DNA of 64,000 nucleotides from Megaustenia siamemsis (Eukaryota > Mollusca > Gastropoda > Stylommatophora > Ariophantidae): NCBI GenBank assembly GCA_032433765.1, contig JAVIAB010000051.1, forward strand, positions 75,940,712-76,004,711, in the 5' to 3' direction. The translations under genes were made by a program, and so were the position numbers. The notes beneath the pieces are model-generated. The model was not told the origin of the DNA. It did no database searches and was given only the letters and a program-made list of their open reading frames with translations. Every line of letters begins with the position of its first letter. Within the stretch, counting starts at the first letter, position 1. This document shows, piece after piece, positions 1-11,420 of this stretch.

Positions 1-1388
1 CACAGTTCTTGAACATCTCAGTCCATCCATACTCTTGTGTACAACTCATACACCTCTCACCACTCTTGAACATCTCAGTCCATCCATACACTTGTGTACA
101 ACTCATACTCCTCTCACAGTTCTTGAATGTCTCTGTCCATCCATACACATGTGTACAACTCATACAACTCCCACCACGATTGAACATCTCAGTCAATCCA
201 TACACTTTAGTACAACTCATACAACTCCCAACACTCTTGAACATCTCAGTCCATCCATACATTTGTGAACAACTCATACACCTCTCACAGTTCTTGAACA
301 TCTCAGTCCATCCATACATTTGTGTACAACTCATACACCTCTCACAGTTCTTGGACATCTCAGTCCATCCATAATCCATCCATACATTTGTGTACAACTC
401 ATACACCTCTCACAGTTCTTGAACATCTCAGTCCATCCATACATTTGTGTACAACTCATACACCTCTCACAGTTCTTGAACATCTCAGTCCATCCATACA
501 TTTGTGTACAACTCATACACCTCTCACAGTTCTTGAACATCTCAGTCCATCCATACACTTGTGTACAACTCACACACCTCTCACAGTTCTTGAACATCTC
601 AGTCCACCCATGCACTTGTGTACAACTCATACACCTCTCACAGCTCTTGAACATCTCAGTCCATCCATACACTTTTGTACAACTTATACACCCCTCACAG
701 TTCTTGAACATCTCAGTCCATCCATACACTTGTGTACAACTCATACACCTCTCATAGTTCTTGAACATCTCAGTCCATCCATACACTTGTGTACAACTCA
801 TACACCCCTCACAGTTCTTGAACATCTCAGTCCATCCATACACTTGTGTACAACTCATACACCCCTCACAGTTCTTGAACATCTCAGTCCATCCATACAC
901 TTGTGTACAACTCATACACCCCTCACAGTTCTTGAACATCTCAATCCATCCATACACTTGTGTACAACTCATACACCCCTCACAGTTCTTGAACATCTCA
1001 GTCCATCCATACACTTGTGTACAACTCATACACCCCTCACAGTTCTTGAACATCTCAGTCCATCCATACACTTGTGTACAACTCATACACCTCTCACAGT
1101 TCTTGAACATCTCAATCCATCCATACACTTGTGTACAACTCATACACCTCTTACAGTTCTTGAACATCTCAGTCCATCCATACACTTGTGTACAACTCAT
1201 ACACCTCTCACAGTTCTTGAACATCTCAGTCCATCCATAGACTTGTGTACAACTCATACACCTCTCACAGTTCTTGAACATCTCAATCCATCCATACACT
1301 TGTGTACAACTCATACACCTCTTACAGTTCTTGAACATCTCAGTCCATCCATACACTTGTGTACAACTCATACACCTCTCACAGTTCT
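1..1388. repeat. 57-bp minisatellite array (about 24 copies, left end cut by window)
   Basis: Tandem unit of 57 bp, recognisable by 'cagttcttgaacatctcag' followed by 'tccatccatacacttgtg'. Units differ by a few substitutions (cacttgtg/catttgtg; cctctcac/cccctcac), and one unit near 370 carries an extra partial 'atccatccata'. Because 57 is a multiple of three and the unit lacks stops in several frames, it creates open frames of up to 444 aa on + and 355 aa on -, with no start context, signal or domain. I read it as non-coding. The array ends abruptly near 1388. Confidence 0.95.
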
Positions 1389-2619
1389 GAATTATCATCT
1401 AATGATGAAAATTTACAGGTTTAAGCCTCCACTGATTAAAAATCTCACAATACTTCGCTGCTCTGGATTGGTGCACTGTTGCAAAGGAGCTGCATTCTGT
1501 TGTTTTGTCTGCCAGGTTTCTATGCGTCCCACCCCATCATCTGATACATCAAGATCACCGCCTCCGTATACTAGACACACCATATTACCTGTCAAACACG
1601 CTATTTTTTATATACATTATCAGGTGTTTAAAATGAACGATCCTTGTAGGATGTAAGTAATTCATTAAAAAAATAAATCTATTTGAAATGTGACGCAAAA
1701 TGAAGTGGATCTAATTTATTATTCTATCTTTTATCATCGTTTACTTTTGGGGACAAAGTATCTATATTTTAAGGGTAAACATTTATTTTATAGTTGAAAG
1801 ATTTAAAATGACATTGTTAACTTATTGTACAAACATTGAATAAAGCCACTGTTACTGTCCCTCAGAAATACATATATTTTATCTTTAAAACAAAAAAGCC
1901 AGAATAGTTTATCACAATTTAAGACGAAGAAGAGGCAGACGAAAAAACACATGTTAAAGGACAGTGAAAACATGAACAGTGTGGGCTAGACCTAGCGCAC
2001 ACTGCCAAGTAAAGAATACGTGATGGAAATAAGTGTTCCCACACAGGACACCACTGACTGCGTTATTGGTCTACGACTAAAAAAGGGGAAAGGTTAGGAA
2101 GAATGTTTACAATCAATCAGCAATACACGATTTACTTACAATGCACACCATGAGATACACTCTAGTCATATTTACATAGTCTATATTCAGTGACTATTCT
2201 AGCGTGCAACGGTTGCTTTGCTGCATAAAATAACGGGTATTAGGTGAACCATGAGTATGTTAATAACGTAGTGATAACGTTTCGTCTCAAACTAAACGGA
2301 ACGTTCCGGGTCCGATTGTAACATCATTTCTGTGTGAGTTTGTGCCAGAATAGTTCTGATGACGACACAAATGGGCACTCAACATTTAGTATAAATAGAT
2401 TTTGTTCTTGCAGCATTTTAGTTCATTAATGTTTATTGTTATCGGGAACAAAAGGGGTGACAATTAGTAACCATACTTAAATACCACGTGGTGACAGCAT
2501 TGTAAACCACCGCTTTGATTTTCTCTGTCTTTCTTTACTCTCCCCCTCCCCTTTTTCAGCTATTTCCAGTACAACAGATAACAGAACCAATTAGAGTGAA
2601 GATAGTTTTGTTTTAAGCA
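1389..2619. other. Unassigned AT-rich spacer
   Basis: About 1.2 kb without tandem structure, recognised transposon domain or credible ORF. It holds short homopolymer runs only. I could not match it to other parts of the window by eye. Confidence 0.6.
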
Positions 2620-3789
2620 TCTATTAGAGGTTTCTACCAGGAGTGTCTATTAGAGATTTCTATTAGAGGTTTCTACCAGGAGTGTCTATTAGAGATTTCT
2701 ATTAGAGGTTTCTACCAGGAGTGTATATTAGATATTTCTATTAGAGGTTTCTACCAGGAGTGTATATTAGAGATTTCTATTAGAGGTTTCTACCAGGAGT
2801 GTATATTAGATATTTCTATTAGAGGTTTCTACCAGGAGTGTATATTAGAGATTTCTATTAGAGGTTTCTACCAGGAGTGTCTATTAGATATTTCTATTAG
2901 AGGTTTCTACCAGGAGTGTATATTAGAGATTTCTATTAGAGGTTTCTACCAGGAGTGTATATTAGAGATTTCTATTAGAGGTTTCTACCAGGAGTGTATA
3001 TTAGAGATTTCTATTAGAGGTTTCTACCAGGAGTGTCTATTAGATATTTCTATTAGAGGTTTCTACCAGGAGTGTATATTAAAGATTTCTATTAGAGGTT
3101 TCTACCAGGAGTGTCTATTAGAGATTTCTATTAGAGGTTTCTACCAGGAGTGTCTATTAAAAATTTCTATTCGAGGTTTCTACCAGGAGTGTCTATTAGA
3201 GATTTCTATTAGAGGTTTCTACCAGGAGTGTCTATTAGAGATTTCTATTAGAGGTTTCTACCAGGAGTGTCTATTAAAAATTTCTATTAGAGGTTTCTAC
3301 CAGGAGTGTCTTTTAGAGATTTCTATTAGAGGTTTCTACCAGGAGTGTCTATTAAAAATGTCTATTAGAGGTTTCTACCAGGAGTGTCTATTAGAGATTT
3401 CTATTAGAGGTTTCTACCAGGAGTGTCTATTAAAAATTTCTATTAGAGGTTTCTACCAGCAGTGTCTATTAGAGATTTCTATTAGAGGTTTCTACCAGGG
3501 GTGTCTATTAGAGATTTCTATTAGAGGTTTCTACCAGGGGTGTCTATTAGAGATTTCTATTAGAGGTTTCTACCAGGAGTGTCTATTAGTGATTTCAATT
3601 AGAGATTTCTATTAGAGGTTTCTACCAGTAGTGTCTATTAGAGATTTCAATTAGTGATTTCTATTAGAAGTTTCTACCAGGAGTGTCAATTAGTGATTTC
3701 AATTAGAGATTTCTATTAGAAGTTTCTACCAGGAGTGTCAATTAGAGGTTTCTGTTAGAAGTTTCTATTAGACGTTTCTATTTTAACAC
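2620..3789. repeat. 13-bp satellite, 39-bp (3 x 13) higher-order form
   Basis: The visible period is 39 bp, but each unit is three related 13-mers: agaggtttctacc, aggagtgtctatt and agagatttctatt. About 29 copies of the trimer. Later units drift (aaaatttct, ggggtg, gtgatttcaatt) toward the right end. This segment is continuous in kind with 4157-4765 and 5143-6710, which use the same 13-bp frame. The 85-aa open frame here is a by-product of the 39-bp period. Confidence 0.93.
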
Positions 3790-3798
3790 AATTATGTA

Positions 3799-4147
3799 AA
3801 GGTAAAGTAAAGGTAAAGTACGAGACTTGAACCGGCGTCTTAGCACGCGAGTATATACCCATATGTGCTCGGCCGCCTATCCAGAAATGTTCGGATATTT
3901 CTGTATAGTGTAGCCTCAAGCATCGAAACTCAGATGCGAAGCGACATTCCTCACCTTCCCAGGATAATACCCTGGTACCCATTTCTGCCAACGGCTGGGT
4001 CGACCGTGGGGGTAATTTTTTTTTTTTTTTTTAAATTTCCAACCACGATTACAATTCACACTGCTCCCAGCGGGAATCGAACACGGGTTGTCCGAACGTC
4101 GGTAGTCTAGTCGGGTGGTTTTCCCAACTAGGCTACCGAGGCCCCCA
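3799..4147 (-). mobile_element. SINE-2, full-length tRNA-derived SINE with TSD
   Basis: On the minus strand the head reads as a tRNA-like promoter: A-box-like TAGCCTAGTTGG near 4122-4133 and B-box-like GTTCGATTCCC near 4075. A T-run lies at about 4018-4032 on +. The body contains an ACCCAGCC...ATGGGTACC...CTGGGAAGG core and ends in a (CTTTAC)n tail. It is bounded by a 9-bp TSD, aattatgta, at 3790-3798 and 4148-4156. It sits inside the 13-bp satellite, so it is younger than that array. A second copy lies at 46873-47201. Confidence 0.85.
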
Positions 4148-4156
4148 AATTATGTA

Positions 4157-4765
4157 TTATACATTTCTATTGGAAGTGTATGTTAGAAGTGTCTATCAAA
4201 AGTGTCTATCAGAAGTGTATGTGAGAAGTTCTATTGGAAGTGTATATTAGAAGTGTCTATCAGAAGTGTATGTGAGAAGTTCTATTGGAAGTGTATATTA
4301 GAAGTGTCTATTGGAAGTGTCTATCAGAAGTGTTTATCAGAAGTGTCTATCAGAAGTTATGTGAGAAATGTCTATTGGAAGTGAATATATTAGAAGTGTC
4401 TATTGGACGTGTCTATCAGAAGTGTCTATCAGAAGTGTATGTGAGAAGTTCTATTGGAAGTGTATATTAGAAGTGTCTATCAGAAGTGTCTATCAGAAGT
4501 GTATGTGAGAAGTTCTATTGGAAGTGTATATTAGAAGTGTCTATCAGAAGTGTCTATCAGAAGTTATGTGAGAAATGTCTATTGGAAGTGTATATTAGAA
4601 GTGTCTATTGGAAGTGTCTATCAGAAGTGTCTATCAGAAGTGTCTATCAGAAGTTATGTGAGAAATGTCTATTGGAAGTGTATATGAGAAGTGTCTATTG
4701 GAAGTGTCTATCAGAAGTGTCTATCAGAAGTGTATGTGAGAAGCGTCTATTAGAAGTGTATATGG
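4157..4765. repeat. 13-bp satellite, second segment (gaagtgtctatca type)
   Basis: Continuation of the 13-bp satellite beyond the SINE-2 insertion. Units are mainly agaagtgtctatc, ggaagtgtatatt and agaagtgtatgtg, with some 12-bp units (agaagttctatt) and a longer composite repeating roughly every 100-130 bp. The unit mix differs from both flanking segments, which suggests local homogenisation after the array was founded. Confidence 0.9.
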
Positions 4766-5142
4766 TGGTTGGTTGCGTTCGCCCGATGACTAAAGTATTC
4801 TAGAGTATCGTAGTAGATTAGAATATTTCTCTCCATCATCCGCCCTTACAAGGACGTAGTGTACGTGTCTGCGTTGTATTGTGGTTTGCAGTATAACTGT
4901 TATATTTGTGCCTTTCGGCCCGACACATCCGACTTCAGCACGACATTTTTGAGTACCGGGTTGTCTTCCCTCTTCGATCCCTGTACGCTTGGCCAGACTA
5001 GACAGGTTAGTCTGTTACTGGAGGCACCGCGGAGAGGTGGAGCAGGGTCTGGATGGTTTTGGTTCACCGATCCTGGCGCAAGCCATCAGCTGTGGGTCGC
5101 TGACAACTTCCAGCTCTGGTGCTGCTAGGCGCGCCTTCGCCT
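4766..5142 (-). mobile_element. Interspersed repeat R3 inserted in the satellite
   Basis: GC-richer block interrupting the 13-bp array. Its reverse complement matches 52958-53283 over most of its length (shared landmarks: cgcggtgcctccagtaac, gaagagggaagacaaccc, tcatcgggcgaacgca). In the sense orientation the 3' end runs into a short tetranucleotide-like tail (aacc here, catc at the other copy). Satellite sequence agaagtgtatat lies on both sides, and may be TSD or simply satellite. No protein domain was recognised, so the class is unknown; a non-autonomous retroposon is plausible. The 89-aa open frame at 4859-5128 lies inside it and is probably fortuitous. Confidence 0.7.
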
Positions 5143-6710
5143 CCAGAAGTGTATATTAGAAGTGTCTATCGGAAGTGTCTATCAGAAGTGTCTATCAGAA
5201 GTGTCTATCAGAGGTGTCTATAAGAAGTATCTGTTAGAAGTGTCTATTGAAGGTGTCTATCAGAAGTGTCTGTCTGAAGTGTCTATCAGAAGTATCTGTT
5301 AGAAGTGTCTATTGAAGGTGTCTATTATAAGTGTCAGTTAGAAGTGTCTATTAGAAGTGTCTATTAGAAGTTTCTATAGAAAGTGTCGATCAGAAGTTTA
5401 TGTTAGAAGTGTCTAAAAGAAGTATCTGTTAGAAGTGTCTATAGATATTGTCTATTAGAAGTATCTGTTAGAAGTGTCTATAGAAAGTGTCTATTAGAAG
5501 TATCTGTTAGAAGTGTCTATAGAAAGTGTCTATTAGAAGTATCTGTTAGAAGTGTCTATAGAAAGTGTCTATTAGAAGTATCTGTTAGAATGGTCTATAG
5601 AAAGTGTCTATTAGAAGTATCTGTTAGAAGTGTCTATTAGAAGTGTCAGTTAGAAGTGTCTATTAGAAGTGTCTATTAGAAGTGTCTATTAGAAGTGTCT
5701 ATAGAAAGTGTCTATTAGAAGTATCTGTTAGAAGTGTCTATTAGAAGTGTCTATTAGAAGTATCTGTTAGAAGTGTCCATTAGAAGTATCTGTTAGAAGT
5801 GTCTATAAAGTGTCTATCAGAAGTGTCTATTAAAAGTATCTGTTAGAAGTATCTATTAGAAGTGTCTATTAGAAGTATCTGTTAGAAGTGTCTATCAGAA
5901 GTACCTATTAGAAGTATCTGTTAGAAGTATCTATTAGAAGTGTCTATTAGAAGTGTCTATTAGAAGTATCTGTTAGAAGTGTCTATTAGAAGTATCTGTT
6001 AGAAGTATCTATTAGAAGTGTCTATTAGAAGTGTCTATTAAAAGTATCTGTTAGAAGTGTCTATCAGAAGTATCTATTAGAAGTATCTGTTAGAAGTATC
6101 TATTAGAAGTGTCTATTAGAAGTGTCTATTAAAAGTATCTGTTAGAAGTGTCTATCAGAAGTATCTATTAGAAGTATCTGTTAGAAGTATCTATTAGAAG
6201 TGTCTATTAGAAGTATCTGTTAGAAGTGTCTATTAGAAGTGTCTATTAGAAGTATCTGTTAGAAGTGTCTATCAGAAGTGTCTATTAGAAGTATCTATTA
6301 GAAGTATCTATTAGAAGTATCTGTTAGAAGTGTCTATAGAAAGTGTCTATTAGAAGTATCTGTTAGAAGTGCCTATTAGAAGTGTCTATAGAAAGTGTCG
6401 ATCAGAAGTTTCTGTTAGAAGTGTCTATTGAAAGTGTTTATCAGAAGTGGCTATCAGAAGTATCTGTTAGAGGTGTCTATTAGAAGTTTCTAAAATGAGC
6501 GTCTGTGATAAGTGTCTATTAGAAGTGTATGTGATAAGTGTCTATTAGAAGGGTCTACTACATGTGTCTATAGAAAGTGTCTATCAAAAGTGTCTTTAGA
6601 AGTGTATGTGAGAAGTGTCTTTTAGAAGTGTCGATCGGAAGTGTCTATTAGAAGTGTCTGCGAGAAGAGTCTAATAAAAGTGTACATGATAAGTGTCTAT
6701 TAGAAGTATT
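5143..6710. repeat. 13-bp satellite, third segment (26-bp dimer form)
   Basis: About 120 units of the same 13-bp family, here dominated by alternating agaagtgtctatt and agaagtatctgtt, giving 26-bp dimers. The motif 'tctatagaaagtg' recurs as a third variant. Units become degenerate after about 6420. The array ends at the R4 repeat near 6711. Confidence 0.93.
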
Positions 6711-6960
6711 CAAACATGGGGGACTTCGGTCGTCGCTGCAGTGAGTCGGCCCATCAGCTGGGCCAGCCTTCCCCATGACCTTTCAACCGATCGTTATGCT
6801 AACTGTGTCAGTCTAAACAGGCTGACTAAAAGAGGCCAGAAACGCCTTGTTCTCCGCAATGGCAGTCTACTGATCTAGAAGACATAGTATTGCAGTAACT
6901 CTAGGCAGGACAAGTTCCAACTTCTACAGTACAAAATTATGGCGCCCGCCACTCCACTGT
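6711..6960. repeat. Interspersed repeat R4, copy 1
   Basis: About 250 bp of higher-GC sequence that resembles 38030-38350 in the same orientation. Shared landmarks are agtattgcagta.ctct, a stretch like aacaggctgactaa / aacagattggctaa, and cgcccgccac near the end. No domain was recognised. It may be a short retroposon or part of a larger element. Confidence 0.5.
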
Positions 6961-7017
6961 CTTGGATTCCAGAGATTTTTCTCGCATCAACCCATGTCTT
7001 CACATCAAGTTAAAGAG

Positions 7018-7190
<173 letters not shown>

Positions 7191-7462
7191 CATCTGCCTT
7201 CAGTGTCGACTGGAGATATAGTTTGTACGTTAGCTTTTTCGTTGGCCTCTTCTCCTATTACGTTTCCTAGTGTTTCTAATATTCCATCAAACCACCATTT
7301 TCTTGTTCAGCCCTCGGGTTGGTGTTCTCATAGCGTTTAGTGAAGGCTCGTTGTGTAGTGCGTTGATATTTCTGCCTTATCACGTGGCCAAACCATTTTA
7401 TCTGTCTTTTATTTATGTGCTCTATGGAGGGATTTGTTCCTAGCTTTTTTTTCTAGTTCTAC
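7191..7462 (-). pseudogene. LINE-C reverse transcriptase C-terminal fragment
   Basis: Minus-strand sequence closely resembles 43480-43740 and 50540-50800. It encodes the tail of a non-LTR retrotransposon ORF2, after the RT domain, of the type with a QxNWFGHI-like motif and a basic RGRPRKRW-like segment. It is heavily 5' truncated and broken by stops. Its 3' end abuts the CTTT microsatellite. Confidence 0.7.
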
Positions 7463-7642
7463 CTAAGAAGTGTGTAAAATATTAACATTTTGTTAACGTC
7501 CCAGTTTTTGTGTGTGAAATATACAATCTTCAACCATCATTACCTGTAAAAACTGAAGTACAAACATCTTTTACTAATCTTGGACTGTATTATTAAAAAA
7601 ATCACACACTGATCATATTTACTGTAACAAGTAACACAATAA

Positions 7643-7872
7643 TCAGCGGTTAGTGAACTGGACTACAAAGGACAAGAGGTAGTGTTCGATCCCAACCGAC
7701 GGCTTCCGGGTTCACCCAGCCTTAAATGGGTACCGGATTTTTTTCTGGGAAAATAAAGCGGCATATTACCCCAAAAATCATTTTCTGAAGGTCTGTAAAA
7801 TTTATGGTCACTAACACCATTTTCCCTATACGCCACTTGGCGTGACGGGGGCTCTTTACTTTTTTACTTACA
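7643..7872 (+). mobile_element. SINE-1 copy, 5'-truncated head
   Basis: Same family as 8361-8617. The copy begins within the tRNA-like head (cagcggttagtgaactggac), keeps the B-box region gttcgatccc, the ACCCAGCC...ATGGGTACC core, and the conserved end tatacgccacttggcgtgacg. A segment after the core (the cgggcgtaataccgacc part) is deleted. The A box is partly lost, so it is probably transcriptionally dead. Confidence 0.85.
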
Positions 7873-8345
7873 TAGCAAACAACGACCTAAATAGTACACA
7901 CAAAGAGCTTAATAGCAAAGCGCACATATACTTTTTTTTTTAGACTGAAAGATGCATTTTAAGTCTAGTTCTAAGAATATAAAAAAAAAACAAATATGTA
8001 TTAAGAAGACATTATTCTATTTACTACGTTTATTTCAATCCTAACAGCAATATTTTACGAGAGTGGTTCTAATTTGTATCACCACACAAAAATGTTACTT
8101 TTCTAGTTTGCTTTAGTGTTTTGTGTTAGTAATATTTTAGTGATGCAATACGTTGGAAAAGAAAGATTTGTGAGATGGAATAATTTGACGTTCTCATTAT
8201 GCGTGTCTTTTAAGCTGTAAATCTTATTTAATTAATATTCAAATTAATTGCACCATGTAGGAATCGTATGTGGGTTATATTTTATTTTAATGAGCAGCAT
8301 AACACACAATTATTACAGTAGCAAAGACAGACATTTATGAGTGCC
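7873..8345. other. Unassigned AT-rich spacer
   Basis: AT-rich DNA with poly-T and poly-A runs, no tandem structure and no credible ORF. It separates two SINE-1 copies. Confidence 0.6.
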
Positions 8346-8360
8346 ACATCTAGAAACGGG

Positions 8361-8617
8361 AGCCGCGATAGCTCAGTGTTTAGGGAACTGGACTACAAAG
8401 GACAAGGGGTAGGGTTAGATCTCAGTCGACGGCTTCCGGGTTCACCCAGCCTTTAATGGGTATCTTATTTTTTTTAGGGAAAGTGATTCGGCACGGGCGT
8501 AATACCGACCACATTACCCCAAAAATCATGTGCCGAAGGTCTGTAAAATATATGGTCACTAACATCATATTCCCTATACGCCACTTGGCGTGACGGAGGT
8601 ACTTTACTTTTCTTTTT
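8361..8617 (+). mobile_element. SINE-1, full-length copy with 15-bp TSD
   Basis: The tRNA-like head reads agccgcgatagctcagtg with an A box at about 8369-8380 and a mutated B box (ggttagatctc). The body carries the cacccagcctttaatgggta core, a cgggcgtaataccgacc segment and the end hairpin acgccacttggcgt, followed by tactttac and a T-rich tail. A perfect 15-bp TSD, acatctagaaacggg, lies at 8346-8360 and 8618-8632. This is the best-delimited copy of the family. Confidence 0.92.
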
Positions 8618-8841
8618 ACATCTAGAAACGGGTAAAATACGGACATCACTTTTTGTATTTGTGAGTTTGCTTACTGATAGATTATGTGAAACCAAACACC
8701 GTTAACTTGATTCAGTTCAACAGCGTGAGTGTCCCGACAACGGCCTTAGCTACGCCAGTGGGAGTTATAATTCACGTTCTACCTACCTTGCTGGGCAGGT
8801 TTCAGCGGGTAGGGGTGAAAGAAAAAGACCGGCATCCAAAG

Positions 8842-8970
8842 TTGTCAAGCTTTGCTGCATCTGAGTTTATTTCTGCTCTGTGTCTGTTGTCGTCTGTCAT
8901 TAGACTTCCTAAGCATTTGAATTTCTACACTATTTTACATCTCTGACGTCTATCATGTATGTTTATATTC
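8842..8970 (-). pseudogene. LINE-C fragment (YLGSLVT region)
   Basis: Minus-strand match to 43948-44080, which encodes the conserved region around KYLGSLVTNDN and the following KIESRCNKACQ helix of LINE-C ORF2. Only about 130 bp remains and the frame is broken. Confidence 0.5.
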
Positions 8971-9540
8971 TGTTTTCTTTTTGCGATGTTTATTATTGCT
9001 ATTTTGTTATGTTGTTTTTGTATTGTATTGGGTGCCTGTGTCGTTAAGCTTTCATGCCTGGCAGTGGTAGAAAGTGATTGCCACGATTCGACTATGGATG
9101 GCTTTATTACAAAACAGGAAACAGGACTGAATTTCTGAAATGTAATAACAACGAACAACTTGAAATTAATAAGTGAAATGGCTCAGAAGAAATCCATAAA
9201 TAATAATCAGAACTGTCTTCTAGTAGACACGGAGGGAAGCGGAGAGAGAAACAGACAACCTGGTAGAGGACAATGGAAACAGGTAAATAAAATAGTATGA
9301 GTCAGAAATAGGGAACGGTGGGGACGATGACAATGGATGCACTTTGCGAAGGAATCTTTGTTTATTGCCTACAATGACAAGAAGACATAGCAGCCATTCT
9401 TTATCGCTATGTGTCCAAGAAGTGACAGAATACGCAATGAATAGTTTGAGCACAACTTGGTGCTAAGACTGTCTTCGCTTTCTTTTTTATTGATGTGTGT
9501 GTGTTTCAAGTATTAAAAAAACCTTCTATAAATATAATCA
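8971..9540. other. Unassigned sequence between LINE fragments
   Basis: No recognised domain or repeat. A 77-aa minus frame at 9220-9453 lacks similarity that I can identify. Confidence 0.5.
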
Positions 9541-9599
9541 GTTTTAACCGCTAATAGAGAAAACGGTTACAGAAAGTTATTGACATGATAATGATGGAG

Positions 9600-10250
9600 C
9601 AAAAAGAAGACAAAAATAATGGTTGCAATAAAGAAAACGACATCTCCTAAATGGACAATTAAAGTAAATGACACTGTATTAAAACTGGTCAAAGAATTAA
9701 ACTACCTTGGAATGATGTTAACTGCAGATTGTAGATGTAGAACTGAGGTGATGTCCAGAATACCTTTAGTCAAGGCTGCAGTACAAAAAATGAGACACAT
9801 TTTATGTAACCCATTTTGTCAATGAAAATAAGAAAAAGCGTTATTCAGTGTTGCGTTAAGCCAGATGACATGTGGAAGTGAATCCTGGACAACTGAGCAA
9901 CAGATAATAAAATCGTTGGAGACGTCATAAATGTCGTTTTACAGAAGAATATTCTGGACACCGTGGACACTAAAGGAGTAATGAGGACATTCTAAAAGAG
10001 AAGAGACCAAAACAAAACGCTAATTTATTTCCAACATCAGGAAGTAACAATGATAATTTCGGGGTCATAACTTGAGAAGGAATATGGCATGACAACATTA
10101 ACAAATTGAGCATGCAGAAAGAGAAGATGCGAGACAGTTTTAGAGAGTGGTTTGATAGGAAGTCAACAACAGAACTGGTAGATAACTGTAGAGATAGAAC
10201 GTTGTGGATAAACATGGCTACCTAACTCCAGAAGGCACAATATTTGATGA
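9600..10250 (+). pseudogene. LINE-A2 ORF2 C-terminal region
   Basis: Frame 9619-9825 encodes VAIKKTTSPKW... then ELNYLGMMLTADCRCRTEV, the post-catalytic YLG motif region of a non-LTR reverse transcriptase, followed by a QKMRHILCNPF segment. Downstream, broken frames continue with CGSESWTTEQQ, FYRRIFWTPWT and the basic tail. The same order is seen on the minus strand at 41326-43370. The copy is 5' truncated and carries several stops and frameshifts. Confidence 0.75.
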
Positions 10251-10789
10251 CTACTAGTCTAATGTTAACACGTGGCAGGGCAATTAAGGTTTAATGCCAA
10301 ATAGGAAAAAGTGAGACCTGTCGCCATGTCTAGTCTACCCATACAACTGCAATTACACGACACTGATTAATCGTACGACACTCAATTATCAGCTTCACGT
10401 AACTAGGTCGTGGGGAAAGGGGAGAGATTGGTGGGGGTGGGGAGAGAACAGACAGTCACGGCCACATTAACCTAACCATTAATTTGAGCTGCACTGAAAT
10501 AAATGATTGACACGGCAATGTAGTTTAGTAACAGCACAATCGGTTAATGACTTTACCTCAACACTTTATATCATCCGTTATATGAATATATTTATATCTT
10601 CCAAAACTGTTATTGGTATCTACTTGTCTTTATTTTAAAATGTTGCCTACCTACCATTCTTCTTTTGTGCATTCAAGTTAATTAAGAACAAGTTATATGT
10701 CATTTTTTATGTTGTTTAAAATTGATTACATTGCACCAGAAAAGCTCAAATTTATTAATTTAGGAAATTCCTCTTCTTTGTCTTTTTCA
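10251..10789. other. Unassigned spacer
   Basis: Non-repetitive DNA with no convincing coding signal. Confidence 0.5.
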
Positions 10790-11065
10790 TCCACCCATAA
10801 CCCTGATGGTCGTTGTGGCACCATCGAAAAACCTAATAAACTATTTCTCTCTATCTTTGGCTATTCTTTGGGACTCTGCGAAGTCGAGGCCTGTCAATTT
10901 CGTGATGTCATCTTCTCATCTCTTTCGTTGTCTACCTCTCAATTCTTCGCTGTTTTCAGTGTTCCTTGTAGAATGGTCGTTGAACCCTTTGCAACGCAAA
11001 AAGATATGACCCTTTCATTTTGCACTTCCTCTCACTAGTCAAAAGATCATCATGTACTCCGATTC
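10790..11065 (-). pseudogene. LINE-E ORF2 C-terminal fragment
   Basis: Minus strand reads, with breaks, GRQRKR(W)EDDITKLTGLDFAESQ followed by an AKDRE...W segment, the typical extreme C-terminus of a LINE ORF2. It matches the plus-strand fragments at 13090-13345 and 48590-48790. The 113-aa open frame on the opposite strand is a shadow of it. Confidence 0.7.
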
Positions 11066-11356
11066 TCTTCCCATAAGTATTAATGAAGTAACATATAGCT
11101 AAAACAAAATATTTATAAGAAAGGAAAATTATAATTTGTTGTTTATGGTGTCACAAAACTGAACTAAAATAATAAAATATCAGTTGTAAAAATAAGCGGA
11201 ATATTGTAGACGCGCAGGTCATCGTCACCCACAAATGCTGCCACATTTATGGGGTTATGTCTAAAACGTTACTTTGATATTATAATATACAACCGTGCTA
11301 CTATGGATCAAGGGATATGTGAGCAAGCTAACCAAAGTCGCAGTTTTGAAATGTTG

Positions 11357-11358
<2 letters not shown>
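11066..11358. other. Unassigned spacer
   Basis: AT-rich sequence without recognised features. Confidence 0.5.

Positions 11359-11416
<58 letters not shown>
11359..11416. repeat. (AT)n microsatellite
   Basis: About 58 bp of near-perfect AT dinucleotide repeat. Confidence 0.95.

Positions 11417-11420
<4 letters not shown>

Noticed and set aside
322..1656. 444-aa open frame with a repeated TTHTPLTVLEHLSPSIHLC motif
   Set aside because: It is the 57-bp minisatellite translated. The opposite strand is equally open (355 aa), units vary without regard to codon position, and the frame simply runs on into non-repeat sequence until a chance stop.
4859..5128. 89-aa protein in the R3 repeat
   Set aside because: The frame is not kept in the second R3 copy at 52958-53283 as far as I can read it, and the sequence is an interspersed repeat.
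2620..6710. CRISPR-like array
   Set aside because: Regular repeats, but no unique spacers between them. It is a head-to-tail satellite in eukaryotic DNA. The same applies to the 31-, 36-, 39-, 41- and 49-bp arrays.
6693..6878. 61-aa ORF at the satellite/R4 border
   Set aside because: Starts in satellite DNA and continues by chance into the R4 repeat.
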